NCBI GenBank assembly: GCA_031772625.1
Contig: CM062815.1
Coordinates: forward strand, 605,291,980 to 605,355,979
Length of the DNA: 64,000 nt
Source of the DNA: Pinus tabuliformis
Lineage: Eukaryota > Streptophyta > Pinopsida > Pinales > Pinaceae
Direction: 5' to 3'
Shown here: positions 45,799-56,113 of the stretch, in pieces
How the letters are laid out: every line of letters begins with the position of its first letter
Position numbering within the stretch: position 1 is the first letter of the stretch
Translations under genes and position numbers: made by a program
Notes under the pieces: generated by a model
What the model saw: the letters and a program-made list of their open reading frames with translations, nothing else
Database searches by the model: none
Told to the model about the DNA's origin: nothing

Positions 45799-47145
45799 TT
45801 GATTAAGGCCGATCCATCAGATCTGAAACAAATATTTATCAGATCTATAGAAGGCAAACACTGTTGTGCACAAATCAAGGAGGTGATGGATGTCCAGGAG
45901 TTAAAAAATCAGATCCAGATCAAATTGGGAATTCCGGCAGCACTCCAAAGTCTCTTATTCTCAGGGATCTGTATGCAGGACCAACACACTCTCCAGCATT
46001 ACGGAGTTGTCAAAGATTCAACCATCATCCTCAACCTCAGACTCCGAGGCGGATGCAAGGGAACCAGCTCAAAAAATTCAGGCTCTTTCCGTGATGCAGT
46101 TAAAGGAAAAGAACCAATGCAACACAGAACAGCATCCACACTAGATCTTCCAGGACCCTACATTGTGGAACATAAGTCAGAAGCACCTATGCTAACTATA
46201 TCATTGCCGAAGGTAATAGATCTACACTCAGATCTAACTCATAATGCTGTTATATCCAGATTTAACGGTTATTGGCCCAAAGCCGATGCACTACACCAAT
46301 GGATCTACACATCATGGACACCCAATTGTGAAATATATCTATGCCCTAAGGGATTCTTCATAGTCAAATTTAGCACAGAGCTGGAACGAGACAATACCAT
46401 TAACGAGGGGCCCTGGTTCTGGGGCAATGCTGGTCTCTTTCTCACACCCTGGTTCCCGGATTTCGACGCCAATACCATGGTAGTATCGACAATGCCAGTT
46501 TGGGTAAGGCTACACAACCTACCACTGCATTTCTGGCATCGAAAAGCTTTAACGGCCATTGGGAACTCCTTAGGAAAACATCTCAAAATAGATGAGGACA
46601 GAGCAAACCGGGGAATTTTCACATATGCTAGAATATGTGTAGAAGTGGACCTAAGTCAAGGACTCCCAGATCACATTACATTGAATTTCAATAATTCACT
46701 GTGGACGCAACAACTAGATTACGAAAACACGGCTTTCAGATGTCGCAGCTGCTTGCAGACAGGGCACCTACAATATGCATGTCCACTGACTTGTAAGGAG
46801 CCTAAGGGGAATAAGAAACAACAGAAAAAGCCAAAAGGTTGGCAGCACACTGAACCACTGGAGGAGGAGGCACTAAACACGGAACCCACAGACATATACA
46901 GGAGCCAGAAACAAATGCAGGAAGAGAACACCGAAGGGCCCAAACTTGAACCAAACAGCATGGTACGGCAGCAAGAACAACAGCTGGAAATAAGCGGTGC
47001 CAAACGAGCATATAGTACCGAAGGATCGGACTCGGACAAAGAACAACCTGGGCACATAGAGGAAAACCAACTTGCCATAATTGTCCCCACTGCCAACACT
47101 GGAGGCTGGCGAAAAGTGGAGAAGAAAAAAGGAAGGAAAATATAG
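45799..47145 (+). CDS. Ubiquitin-like/DUF4283/CCHC fusion protein (LINE ORF1)
   Basis: An open frame of 448 codons from a TTG at 45799; the frame is open from 45682, and no ATG precedes the domain. Residues 10-85 align without gaps to all 76 residues of ubiquitin, about 30 identical by my count, from KQIFIRSIEGK to the end LRLRGG. Lysines at ubiquitin positions 11, 27, 33 and 63 are kept, 48 is Ile, and Ile44 is Leu. After Gly-Gly comes CKGTSS. Residues about 136-290 are DUF4283 (WPKADALHQWIYTSW, VWVRLHNLPLHFWHRKAL, YARICVEVDLSQGLPDHI). The CCHC knuckle CRSCLQTGHLQYAC is at about 315-328. A charged tail ends in WRKVEKKKGRKI. Family knowledge: plant LINE ORF1 proteins of this type bind RNA. 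The ubiquitin part could be cut off by host deubiquitinases (inference). Confidence 0.9.
   Translation: MIKADPSDLKQIFIRSIEGKHCCAQIKEVMDVQELKNQIQIKLGIPAALQSLLFSGICMQDQHTLQHYGVVKDSTIILNLRLRGGCKGTSSKNSGSFRDAVKGKEPMQHRTASTLDLPGPYIVEHKSEAPMLTISLPKVIDLHSDLTHNAVISRFNGYWPKADALHQWIYTSWTPNCEIYLCPKGFFIVKFSTELERDNTINEGPWFWGNAGLFLTPWFPDFDANTMVVSTMPVWVRLHNLPLHFWHRKALTAIGNSLGKHLKIDEDRANRGIFTYARICVEVDLSQGLPDHITLNFNNSLWTQQLDYENTAFRCRSCLQTGHLQYACPLTCKEPKGNKKQQKKPKGWQHTEPLEEEALNTEPTDIYRSQKQMQEENTEGPKLEPNSMVRQQEQQLEISGAKRAYSTEGSDSDKEQPGHIEENQLAIIVPTANTGGWRKVEKKKGRKI
45826..46053 (+). other. Ubiquitin fold within LINE ORF1
   Basis: It encodes 76 residues matching ubiquitin end to end, including GIP at 35-37, LRLRGG at 71-76 and the spacing of all five strands. 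The di-Gly is followed directly by Cys. Confidence 0.9.
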
Positions 47146-47349
47146 GCCGGTAGACACAATATCTTAAATTTTGCTGCATTCCTTTCTAGTCTTATACTAT
47201 TTTGTGTTCTTATTTCTGTTATGCTGCCTGTTATTACAGGAACAGCCATATGCATATGCTTCAAGCATCTACAAAATGCAATTTTATCAACATGAATAAA
47301 ATTACGATTTTTTCCTAAGGGAAAAAAAAAAAATTAATTACTATGTATC

Positions 47350-47720
47350 ATAAAGACAAATGGTTTGTAATTAAATTCAAGAATTCCATTTTCTAATTGG
47401 TGTAAAGTATTGGATAGACATTTTTTTATGGATTTTATTTTTTAATTAAAAAAAATAAATTTGAAAAAAATATGTAAAAATAACATGTGTATAATTTGTA
47501 CAACTCTCATTATAGCAATTTATAATATAATATAATATACATGTGTATTATAATATGAACATTATATAAAAAAATTGTCATAATTCAATATTAAAGAAAT
47601 AATTATTAACCTATTATGATATCTTCAATGTCAATTATATATCTATATATCTATATATATTACCCTTTATCTACCAAAAAATGTCTAAACCTAACAAGTA
47701 AAGACTATGTGTGGAACTAG
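47350..47720. other. AT-rich spacer
   Basis: Low-complexity AT-rich DNA downstream of the half-LINE; no gene seen. Confidence 0.6.
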
Positions 47721-48257
47721 AAACTCGATTATGAAAGTGTCCTCTTCAGATGCCGAACCTGCTTTGAGATAGGCCATCTAGCCAAAAATTGCCCAAAATC
47801 CTCCCAGAAAAATTCTACTAGAAAAAACCTCCACAGATCTACATGGTGGGAAGGAGCACAAAAAGAATACTACACTATCATCAAAGAAGAATACTCCAGA
47901 GAAAACTCTGAATCACAAGAAATTGGGCAAGAAAGAAACAACTCTCAAGACAAGCATGGAGAAAGCCCCGCCCAACAACAAAAAAGTGAACTCGATAATC
48001 CCTTAAGCATCAACATTTATGAGGATTCGAATACCGCACAAAATAAATCTTCATTTAACAACAAAGTAGATCTCCTACACCAAACTTCTTCTTCGACTAT
48101 ATTCAAAAGGACGAATACAATAGATCGTGAAGCTAAGACACCAATGTCCCAAGAACCAGAAGAGTTGAAGGAGATGCAAGTTAAAGGAAGTTGGAAGACT
48201 GTAGAGAAAAAAAAAATGGCTACAGCACCAATCTCTCCAAGAAAGACAAGGAGCTAG
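47721..48257 (+). pseudogene. C-terminal fragment of another LINE ORF1
   Basis: 178 open codons with no start, preceded by an in-frame TAG. It begins KLDYESVLFRCRTC, contains the knuckle CRTCFEIGHLAKNC (CX2CX4HX4C) and an acidic Gln-rich tail ending GSWKTVEKKK. Both ends resemble the half-LINE protein (LDYENTAFRC; GGWRKVEKKK), so it is a 5'-truncated relative. No ORF2 follows. Confidence 0.7.
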
Positions 48258-48323
48258 ACAATTAAAAACTAAGAAAATTATAGGAGCGATAGACCAATTT
48301 GGTCTTAGTGGACATTAACCACT

Positions 48324-48367
<44 letters not shown>

Positions 48368-48978
48368 ATTTAAAAAATAAATAAGAAAAGTTAAACAAAT
48401 ATTTATATAACTCATTTTACAATTCTATTACTGTTTTGAGTATATACAATGCATCATAACATTAAAATATTTTATTAAACTAAGCCGCATGGAATGCTAG
48501 TTATGCGGCCTTGTTAAATTAGAATGCTATGTTTTGAAAACCACATTTTAAATTTCTTTACAATTTACAATTTTTAATTTTTAGACATATTTAATTAGTA
48601 TTAGTGATTTTATATTCAATTATATATCAAAATTAATTGAAATTAATTTTGATAATATAAAGATTATTTTTTATAATTTTAATTTAAAATAATTATTACC
48701 AATGCCAATTTAACCAATAAAATTAGTCATATATATTTTTTATCATTAATAAAATATGAATAATTGAAAATAATTAAGCAAAATAAATTTGAAAATAAAT
48801 TCTATAAATAAATGTTACTTTTACCCATGATGATTAACATTTACTAAAAACCAATATAATTTATTACACAAAAAATTAATATTTTAAATTTTTATTAAAA
48901 TATATGATTTAATTAGGATCCAATTATATTTATTTATTATGTAAAATATATTTTCAAATATATAAATAAATTTAATAT
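48258..48978. other. AT-rich stretch with ATC microsatellite
   Basis: A (ATC)n run of about 15 units at 48321-48367, then AT-rich DNA with no gene. Confidence 0.7.
48321..48367. repeat. (ATC)n microsatellite
   Basis: Uninterrupted ATC/CAT repeat just after the ORF1 fragment. Confidence 0.95.
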
Positions 48979-48979
48979 T

Positions 48980-50454
48980 TCACGACGTGGATGGCTCTAT
49001 GGTCACCCTTGGGCCGCTTTCATCCTCTATTGTTTCAGCCCCTCCCGCTGTCACCTTGCTTGTAGAAGCTTGTGCTGCCTCTTGGGCTACCCATACTTTC
49101 GCAACATGCTGTTGATTCCACTTTTGTTGTGCTAAGCCCTTGGCCTCAGCCTTCTGCTTTTGGATGGTGGCCTCATGCGCCCTACTGCATCTAGTCTGCA
49201 CCACTCCGGTGGCCAGATATCCAATACCACAAAAATAGCCTTGTCAATGGCAATGAAAGGAAGTGTGGTCCACCTCTGTGTTGCATCCTTGCGCGCTCGG
49301 ATGTATACATGATGCATATCTGCCTTAAAGTTGGCGACGTTCTTCACACTATCATATATCTCAGTAGATAGACGAGGTTGCTGGTTGATCCACTATCGGA
49401 TGTTTGCGTCCATCAATATCCAGAAAAGCTTGACTTCATGGATTCTTGCGGAATCCTTTGTCGCCCAGAGCGACGCGTATTTTGCAGCCTTTGGCCAATC
49501 CTCGTCTAGGGTCGGAAATTGACTATGTTTGGGTAATTCACTTGTAACCAAAAGGATGGATAACAGAAACCATGGATAGTGGATGGTCTTACCCTCCTTT
49601 TGGGCCTCCCTGCAATTGATCAGGAATTCATCACAGAGGAATTGTGCCCAATTGAACCATTCCCCTTTTGTGCCTTGCTCAACTAGTGTGACGACTATTG
49701 TTGGGACCTCGTTGTCTCGGCATTTATGCATCACTTTTCTTACCAACAACTGGGTAGCAACGTGAACCCCTCTGTCTGGAATACTGTCAATAGCATACCC
49801 TCTCTGATTTTTCTCCAATTTGTATTTCTTTTTCAGGGCTTCCGTCATCGTCAAATCGCCACTCATATCAATGATTTCCGCGGGGTACTTGCCTTCACAG
49901 GGAAACTGAGTGATCCTATGAATAAGCTTCACCGTGATGGGGACGGGTTTGTCTATCCATAATTACCCATCGTGTACCACGCAAAGTAGTTGCCTGATGA
50001 CCAATATTGTAATGGGGGGCCGATGAAAATGTGGAATTGACAGGAGGCAGAGTAGCCCAGCCTATTCTACCTTGCACAACCATTCCTACAGATGTAGTGT
50101 TGTAATAGCCCCCTCTGTGCTTTTCTCCATTAGTTCGCTAGCTTCCAAAAGGGGAAACTTCTCAATATCCGCAAGGTCCCAGTCTTCAAATTTCATAGTC
50201 GGGATGCGGCCGGTCACCGTGCCTTCGAGTGTGACCCCTTTAGGGAGAGATGGGGTGATGAGTATGCTATCAACGACATCCAAATATGTAGGTACCTTGG
50301 CCTTCCCTTTCCTGCGACGAACATACTTGGGTCGCTTTACTGGCTAGATATCTTCTTCTGTTTCTGCTTCTGGTTCTATTTCTTCGAGATAGGTTGGAGG
50401 CTCCTCTTCCTCTTCATCACTCTCGATAGTAATGGTTTTTCCTTTTTCCTCCAT
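48980..50454 (-). pseudogene. Extra ORF of the pol-less gypsy element
   Basis: ATG 50454 (MEEKGKTITIESDEEEEEPP) starts a frame of about 490 codons broken by point stops (near 50345, 50086, 50000, 49393) and one shift near 49200. The core (IHRITQFPCEGKYPAEIIDM, FNWAQFLCDEFLINCREAQ, YPWFLLSILLVTSELP) resembles an uncharacterised protein region I associate with plant LTR elements. It has an Ala/Gln-rich C-terminal tail. It lies where pol would be expected. Function unknown. Confidence 0.5.
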
Positions 50455-50507
50455 CGAAAATTTTCCGAATCACGGATTGCGCGGAGACATCCAGACGGTC
50501 CTGCTGC

Positions 50508-50771
50508 CTATGGGTTCTTCTTGGTCCACAGTGTCCTGGGTGATTTAGGGATTTTGGCTATAATGTCCTTAGTTGTGGATATCGACTTGAGTAGGGACTC
50601 TTGTATTACCTTCGGTAGGTCTTTAAACCATGTGCTTTCTTTTACGACTGCCTCATTCATCTTGTGCCACTCTATTTGAACTCTGAACAACTTACTATGC
50701 AAGGGGCCAAAGGGTGTGTGGTAACAAGCCACCTGTTCTTTATATATCTTTTCGATTTCAAAATTGATCAT
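50508..50771 (-). pseudogene. Short unrecognised frame upstream of the extra ORF
   Basis: 87 codons (MINFEIEKIYKEQVACYHTP), frame different from the ORF that follows. It may be its displaced N-terminal part. Not recognised. Confidence 0.25.
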
Positions 50772-51673
50772 GCACCTTGTTCATGGCTTATTAATGTTAG
50801 TTTGGCCACAACTCCATTCAGCCCTGTGTCTTAATGGCCCACCGCCTGCTCCTAGATGTCTTAAATGGAACACCTTATCATGAACAGTAACTACAATGGT
50901 CACCTTCCATCCCTCCCACGCGCAGCATGTCCCCTGGTACGCGGGTGCATTCTACACTTTTTACTGGCCCTATGCGCCACAGCCAAATCATGCAACCTTC
51001 CTGCAGATTTTTTTATAGTCTTGCGCCCTCTTTCAACTACATGGAGCACTGAGACTGGGCCTCCTATAGATAGTTAGGTGGTTGCACCCCTCGTGCGAGC
51101 CTTCCTTTTCCCTGCTAGCCCAGGCTGCGGGCACCCTTCGCATACCTTCGAATCAGATAGCGCATTGCAGTTTGTGCTCCCTTGTTCAGTAGGGTGCAGT
51201 CGCAACCATGATAGCAGGGTCACGGCTCATTCTAGTATCGTAGGAGGGCTGGCTAGGTCCGGTCCCCTCATTCGCACGCTCGCGCGGCCCATTTGTGTGC
51301 CTCCTATTTTTATTTTGTCAATTTCTTCGTCTAGCCTCGCGCTTTTCCTCCTTAGCCTTGCCCCCACTTCCTCTAGTTCGCGAAGTCTCAAGCTACCACG
51401 CCAAATGGCTTCCTACAACCACTAGATCCCTTCATCCAGGTCTTCTTGTTCAGGTTGAACTACAGGGGCAGTGGTCGGGGAAATTCTCTTTACTTCTTAT
51501 CCGACCATGGATAGAGTTCCCTTGGCACACCCTGCTTTGTTTATGGTCTTATCGGCCCAACGAACCCTTGTTACGCGTAGATTCTGTTGGGTCAATGGTT
51601 GTGCAGCATACAACCGTGCCCTTCATTGTGGATGGGTGCTTGCATGGCTCTGTTGTGGCTGCCTTGGATGCGT
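50772..51673. other. Unassigned part of the pol-less gypsy element
   Basis: GC-richer than the flanks. Overlapping short frames on both strands are broken and none is recognised. Confidence 0.4.
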
Positions 51674-52500
51674 TCACCACACACGTCCTCCAATCCGCAC
51701 CCGGAACCACCTTCTACCTCCATGCTTATTCCACATCATCTTCCTCTGTGCATGCCACCTTGGTGTGATTGCCATGTAGAGTAATTCATCTGTCACACCA
51801 TGCCACTTTTGCTCTATGATTGAAGTTCCACAGAGGTTGACAAAATCCTCCTCCTTTGTTGTGCCGTTGTCCACTGGTTGTTGCCATACCTCAGTTGTCA
51901 CGCATCGTAGTGATCTAATCATCATGTTACAGTTGAGTGTTGTGACTTCATGTAATCGGTTCTGCCATCGTTCGATCTCCTCGTCTGAATCCAAGGTGCA
52001 GGAACTATTGTACTCCCATGAGATTCTCCCATCCGCTGTGGGATTCACCCGATCCTGGTCTTGCACTGTTATCTGGTAGATGCAGTCCAGTTCATCGTCA
52101 TTGTCCTCATCGCGCACCAATTCGGTGTAGTGCACTCCTTCGGCTGGGTCTAGCAGAACTATAACACGAAGTGACTTTTTCTCGAATGTCATCTTTCATC
52201 TTTTTAAGTTGATGACCCCATTCATGTCTGTGGCCCAATCTATTCCTAGCAACACAGGGTATGGGTTACTGTCATTGACAATTTCTATTACCTCAAAGTC
52301 TGTCCGCATACTTACGCCTTCAATGTCCACTGTCACCTCTTGCAATCTTCCCATCAGTAAGATCTTTTGCTAGTTGGCCATTCGTAATTGAATAGGAGAC
52401 CACTACAGTGCGGGCTTGCCCATGCATTCCCACGTTTGCTTAGGCAACACATTCTCATCCGACCCCAAATCCAGGATGACCTGATCCATCTCATACTCAC
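51674..52500 (-). pseudogene. Protease and downstream domain of the pol-less gypsy element
   Basis: On the minus strand: the protease pocket ILDLGSDENVLPKQTW (DLGS in place of D(S/T)G), LRMANQQKILLMGRLQEVTV, then VLLGIDWATDMNGVINL, the conserved C-terminal strand. Next comes the block MTFEKKSLRVIVLLDPAEG followed by an acidic region (DEDNDDELDCIYQITVQDQD). A stop lies near 52195. No RT follows. Confidence 0.65.
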
Positions 52501-52504
52501 TGAT

Positions 52505-52950
52505 TTATGTCGTCATTCGCATCTCCCGCCCAAGGCGCAAAGTATGTTTTCCCAGTTTCCAGACTATGTGCAGCTCCCCTGATCCTGCACACCTAGTGAT
52601 CAGCTCCTGCAGTCCTTTAACTGCCTTATTGTCATGTCGTAGCTTCATACATGTCTCTAAAAAGGTAGTAAGCATAGAGGGATCCATTCCCGACTCAATT
52701 GGATCCCTACTACCTAGAGTAGAGACTTCTATGAAGCTCTTCTGAGCTTCCTTAGACTTCCCCTTCACCTATTCCACCACAAAGTCAGGTTCCTTTATAG
52801 GAGCATCGCGAACCTTACCATCTTCTCTAGGTTGTTTCCTCGCATCTCCTCCCATGGTTACGCCACTTCTTAGTACCATGTTTACAATGTGGTCCTCTTT
52901 GTGCAGTTCAAATATCATCATTTGGACATTTTGAGTTGGTGTAGGCTGTA
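52505..52950 (-). pseudogene. gag: Gag C-terminal part, pol-less gypsy element (3' of the insertion)
   Basis: It continues from the knuckle part at 61787-63107: PTPTQNVQMMIFELHKEDH, then LRSGVTMGGDARKQP, then MDPSMLTTFLETCMKL. One stop near 52767. The join across the insertion keeps the frame once the duplicated CTGTA is counted once. Confidence 0.65.
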
Positions 52951-53511
52951 TGTTGTGGGGAAAAGTATCCGATGCGGATGACACTAACCCTTTCTAAAGG
53001 TGACAGACTTTAGCAACAACTGAATGACAAAGTTTTCATGTTCATCTTTATGAAAGCACAGAGAGAATAGAAAGAGGATCAACCAACCTGGTGTCTTGCG
53101 CTTAGTCGATCCTTGTCCTTCTCGCTTTGTATCCCGTTCCCAGCTCTTTACTCTCCAAGCCGATCCAGCTACACACAGAATCTGCACAACAAAAGGGAGC
53201 AAACTACGAGATACAAGCAATCATAATTGAAGCATGGATTAGGTTGCATCAAATATACATGTAAACACAAAAGCATCTATGTAAAACAAGTATATAGAAG
53301 AACATGCAAACTTTATTGATAGAAAGTAACAGGGTTCCAGAGGAAGTTACAACCAATGATGTTGGCCCCAATCCAGCAGCACCTCCTCGGCAGCAAGAAC
53401 TCTCTTCTTCACCTCTAGTAAAACAATCACCCAATAATCCTGGCAGTATACCAACAGCACCTCCTTGCTTATACAAAATTCCCAGCCTCTTTAGACCTCA
53501 TAGAAGAGCTC

Positions 53512-53520
53512 TATATATAG
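53512..53520 (-). promoter_or_regulatory. TATA box of the gag-protease element's LTR
   Basis: CCTATATATAGAGC, about 500 bp into the LTR. The same site lies in the 5' LTR at 61278-61286, where it would drive the genomic RNA. Confidence 0.6.
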
Positions 53521-53750
53521 GAGGGAAGAGGAAAGGATGAGTCAGCTGGAGGCTGGCATATAGCTGACTAGTGTCTTCTCCATCTTCAGTTAATCTTCAG
53601 TTCCTGTGTCCACTTGGAGATCCTTGCTTACACATGGTGATCAAGTACCTCTTACTCATCACAGGGCGAATCTCATGAACCAAGTGTCATTTTGGAAGCT
53701 TCCTGGGCATTGACACCTTGAGAAATGAGCCTGCCACTTGTCCAAACACG

Positions 53751-53846
53751 TTCAGCGCAGGTAGCTAGTGTTGGAGTTGCATTTCAGTGCAGGTAGCCAG
53801 TGTAGCAGTTGACATTCAGTGCAGGTAGCCAGTGTAGCAGCTGACA
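53751..53846. repeat. Three 32-bp tandem units in the LTR
   Basis: TTCAG(C/T)GCAGGTAGC starts at 53751, 53783 and 53815. The same array is at 61517-61612 in the other LTR. Confidence 0.85.
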
Positions 53847-54020
53847 TGATCCAGAATTTGCTTGTTTTTGAGTGTTTTCAGGTGGAGAACTGATTTGAAG
53901 TGCTGTGATTTGCTGACCTCGTTCCTCTAGGGGTAAGAACAACATGTTTAGGGACTTTGGATCCCTTTAATTATTGACATTTCATGCTCCATGCTGCGAG
54001 GCACAAAAATGTCTATAACA

Positions 54021-54034
54021 GTTGCCCCCTAAAG
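54021..54034 (-). other. Polypurine tract of the gag-protease element
   Basis: Minus strand ACTTTAGGGGGCAAC directly next to the 3' LTR start. The same tract is at 1419-1432. Confidence 0.85.
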
Positions 54035-56113
54035 TATGAGGCCGTTTATCGGGTGAAATGCTTTATCTAGAGGGTCCGAAGTTCGTTCCAGTGCTGAGGA
54101 GAGTGCCCTGTAATACAATACAATACAATACATTATTTTTCATACAATTTTCATGATCTAGCTGAGGCGGGCATTCCCATGCTCAGCTTTTATAAATACA
54201 TTTTGGTACATATGACAGACGATCGTCTGAAGACAGACTGATAATCTTCAGCTAAAATTATCATCCTTTGAGGAGGATGATCATCTGCTGCAATGATGTA
54301 CATGGCAAATGCTTTTATATTTCCTGAATATATATCGCAGCCCGGATGGATGAAACTAGATCCGGGGTCTTCAAACTCGTTCGATCTTCACTCTAAGTAC
54401 AAGTCGATCCATGTGAGAATTGCGCTGAAGTCGAACATGGAAAGACATCGCTTGATTACCGGTCAATAATGAAAACCGTTAACAAGCGCGAGAGGAATCA
54501 CCAATAATGACGATGACCCTCAAGGTACGGCAGTACAATTCACGTGGCGTGAATAGAGGACTTGGCGTCGAACGCCACGCAAAATCTTCTGGTCGAAGGT
54601 CATTGATGTATACCTGTCGCCGGAAGTGAGAAACTTGCCATTGAGGCATGCAAGCTTCAAAGTACTGATGGGGGTGTTCCTAGATCAACTTCTTGGATAA
54701 TGAGCTGAAGTCGACAAGAAGCGATCCGTCAAAGGAGGGCCTTGATGAATCCCACATCAATGACACGGAACGGAGCTAATGATTTTAGTGGAGGTGAAAA
54801 CAAACTGTGACATATGATTCAGGGTGGCGATCATGAATGGATGAAGGATAATGTATGGCAGTGGATGGGACACGGTTGATACTTTCAGGATGACCCCTCT
54901 TGAACATATAACGACACTGATGCGATGGATCGGTAGCATTACCCCAAATGTGGATGGTGTGGCGAGGACCATGGTGATGAGACCGGTGAATGAAACAACC
55001 CAACCCGATGTGGTACGGAGGAAAAGTGTCATGTTCAAGAGTGACTTGCTACCTTTAAATTTTGATGTTCTCCCAATTTTTCCCCAGTCATTTCTGACCA
55101 GTACCTCTTTATTTTTGTCAAGCTTGAGGAGGATAACATATGCTTGTTCTATAACCTGCCCTTCGGGCAAGCCCATCGCTATGATTTAACGAGCCTAGCG
55201 ATAGGGAAACTCGTTCTCGTCTAAAGACAAGTTTGTCGCTATTTAATCATTTTAACGAGTCTAACGACAAGGAAAACTCGGTCCTTTTCATTTTTAGAGA
55301 GTCTAAAAAGGTACAGAAAGTTAACTCCATAATTCCTTTTTCGTCAGCTAATCCCTTAAGTCCGAAAAAGTATAAAACAATACAGAAGGGATGGCTGTTC
55401 GGTACTTTTAACGAGCTGAACCAGGCAAGCGCTCGATCCTTTTGTGCAATAATCCCTCAAGTCCAAAAAGATTAAAATTTAGAGGAGGGATAGCGTTCCG
55501 GTCATTTAACGAGCTGGAAGGCCAAAACTCGGCAAACTTTTCATATTTTACGAGTCAGTGAAAAGAACTGAAAGAAGACTCGTCTTTTGAGGAACGAGTG
55601 ATAAACAGGGATAGCTACAGATTCCAGGTACAGGTTGGAATTTCCCAATTACGGCAGTGTCACAAGGATGGCTAAGTGAAATCACTCTTCGCAGCTGTTC
55701 CTCAAAATGGGTAAACACACGAATGGAAGTGAATGATCGGCCAAATGAAAAGTGGAGGTGATGGTGCACAAACACGACCAAGGCTTTTATGGCTGATGAA
55801 TTTACGATCTCAAAAGGTTATTTACCGGTACTGGGTTCATTTTTTAAAGAGCTTGAATGCGCCAAAACACTGCTCAAAAGCTTATGTTTATTTTTTAACG
55901 AGCATGAACTATGATGCTAAAACTGCTCGGATCTTTTGCATGCCCCCAGCATCATAATGACGCATGTCAAAGGAGGGTGCCCCCCAAGCTTCATTGCAAT
56001 CAACTCGGTGATTGGAATGAAGGTTTACCTTTGAATTTTGAAAAAGGGGATTTGTTTCATTTTTTAATGAGGTTGACATAATGAAAGAACTATCCTCGGT
56101 GCCGACAAAATAT
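54035..56113 (-). other. 3' region of the gag-protease element with hairpin array
   Basis: 2.1 kb between the protease stop and the polypurine tract. No RT, RNase H or integrase motif in any minus-strand frame. A 139-codon frame (55176-54757) is not recognised. At least eight stem-loops with the flank TTAACGAG are spread over 55188-56097. A 7-bp stem with GAA loop at 55155-55171 is conserved in the left-edge relative. Confidence 0.7.
55188..56097 (-). repeat. Array of covarying short hairpins
   Basis: Paired arms (plus-strand coordinates): AACGAG/CTCGTT 55188-55215; CGAGT/ACTCG 55256-55280; CGAGC/GCTCG 55412-55435; CGAG/CTCG 55510-55531; ACGAGTC/GACTCGT 55550-55583; GAGC/GCTC 55849-55875; CGAGC/GCTCG 55899-55929; GAGG/CCTC 56069-56097. 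Two more lie in the leader: GAGTC/GACTC 59114-59139 and CGAGC/GCTCG 59161-59184. The sense-strand consensus is hairpin then TTAAAA. Loops vary in length and sequence. Confidence 0.7.

Larger units (their letters stand above)
45140..47332 (+). mobile_element. Half-LINE encoding only a ubiquitin-fused ORF1
   Basis: It is flanked by a perfect 17-bp direct repeat, ATTAATTACTATGTATC (45123-45139; 47333-47349), and ends in an A-tail. It holds a 5' region with broken frame, the ubiquitin-DUF4283-knuckle ORF and a 187-bp 3' UTR. There is no endonuclease or RT. The 3' end (GCATCTACAAAATG, AATAAA, ATTACGATTTTTTCC, GGG, A-tail) matches the 3' end of LINE1, so the two belong to related families that could share an RT. 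The arrangement parallels mammalian HAL1 (half-L1) elements. The intact ORF and perfect TSD point to recent insertion. Confidence 0.85.
52951..54020 (-). repeat. 3' LTR of the gag-protease element
   Basis: It reads TGTTATAGACATTTTTGTGCC from 54020 and ends CCCCACAACA at 52951. TATA box TATATATAG on the minus strand at about 53512-53520. Contains three 32-bp tandem units at 53751-53846. Confidence 0.95.

Noticed and set aside
46719..47264. Minus-strand open frames of 94-181 codons opposite the ubiquitin-fused ORF
   Set aside because: Shadow frames of the real ORF, Cys-rich and without recognisable domain.
51078..51784. Several overlapping plus-strand frames of 65-157 codons
   Set aside because: They lie inside a minus-strand gypsy element, overlap in all frames and have no domain; GC-rich sequence keeps frames open by chance.
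52984..53540. Three frames of 75-78 codons, each repeated identically at 60750-61306
   Set aside because: They are inside the LTRs, on both strands, with no domain; duplication follows from the LTR pair.
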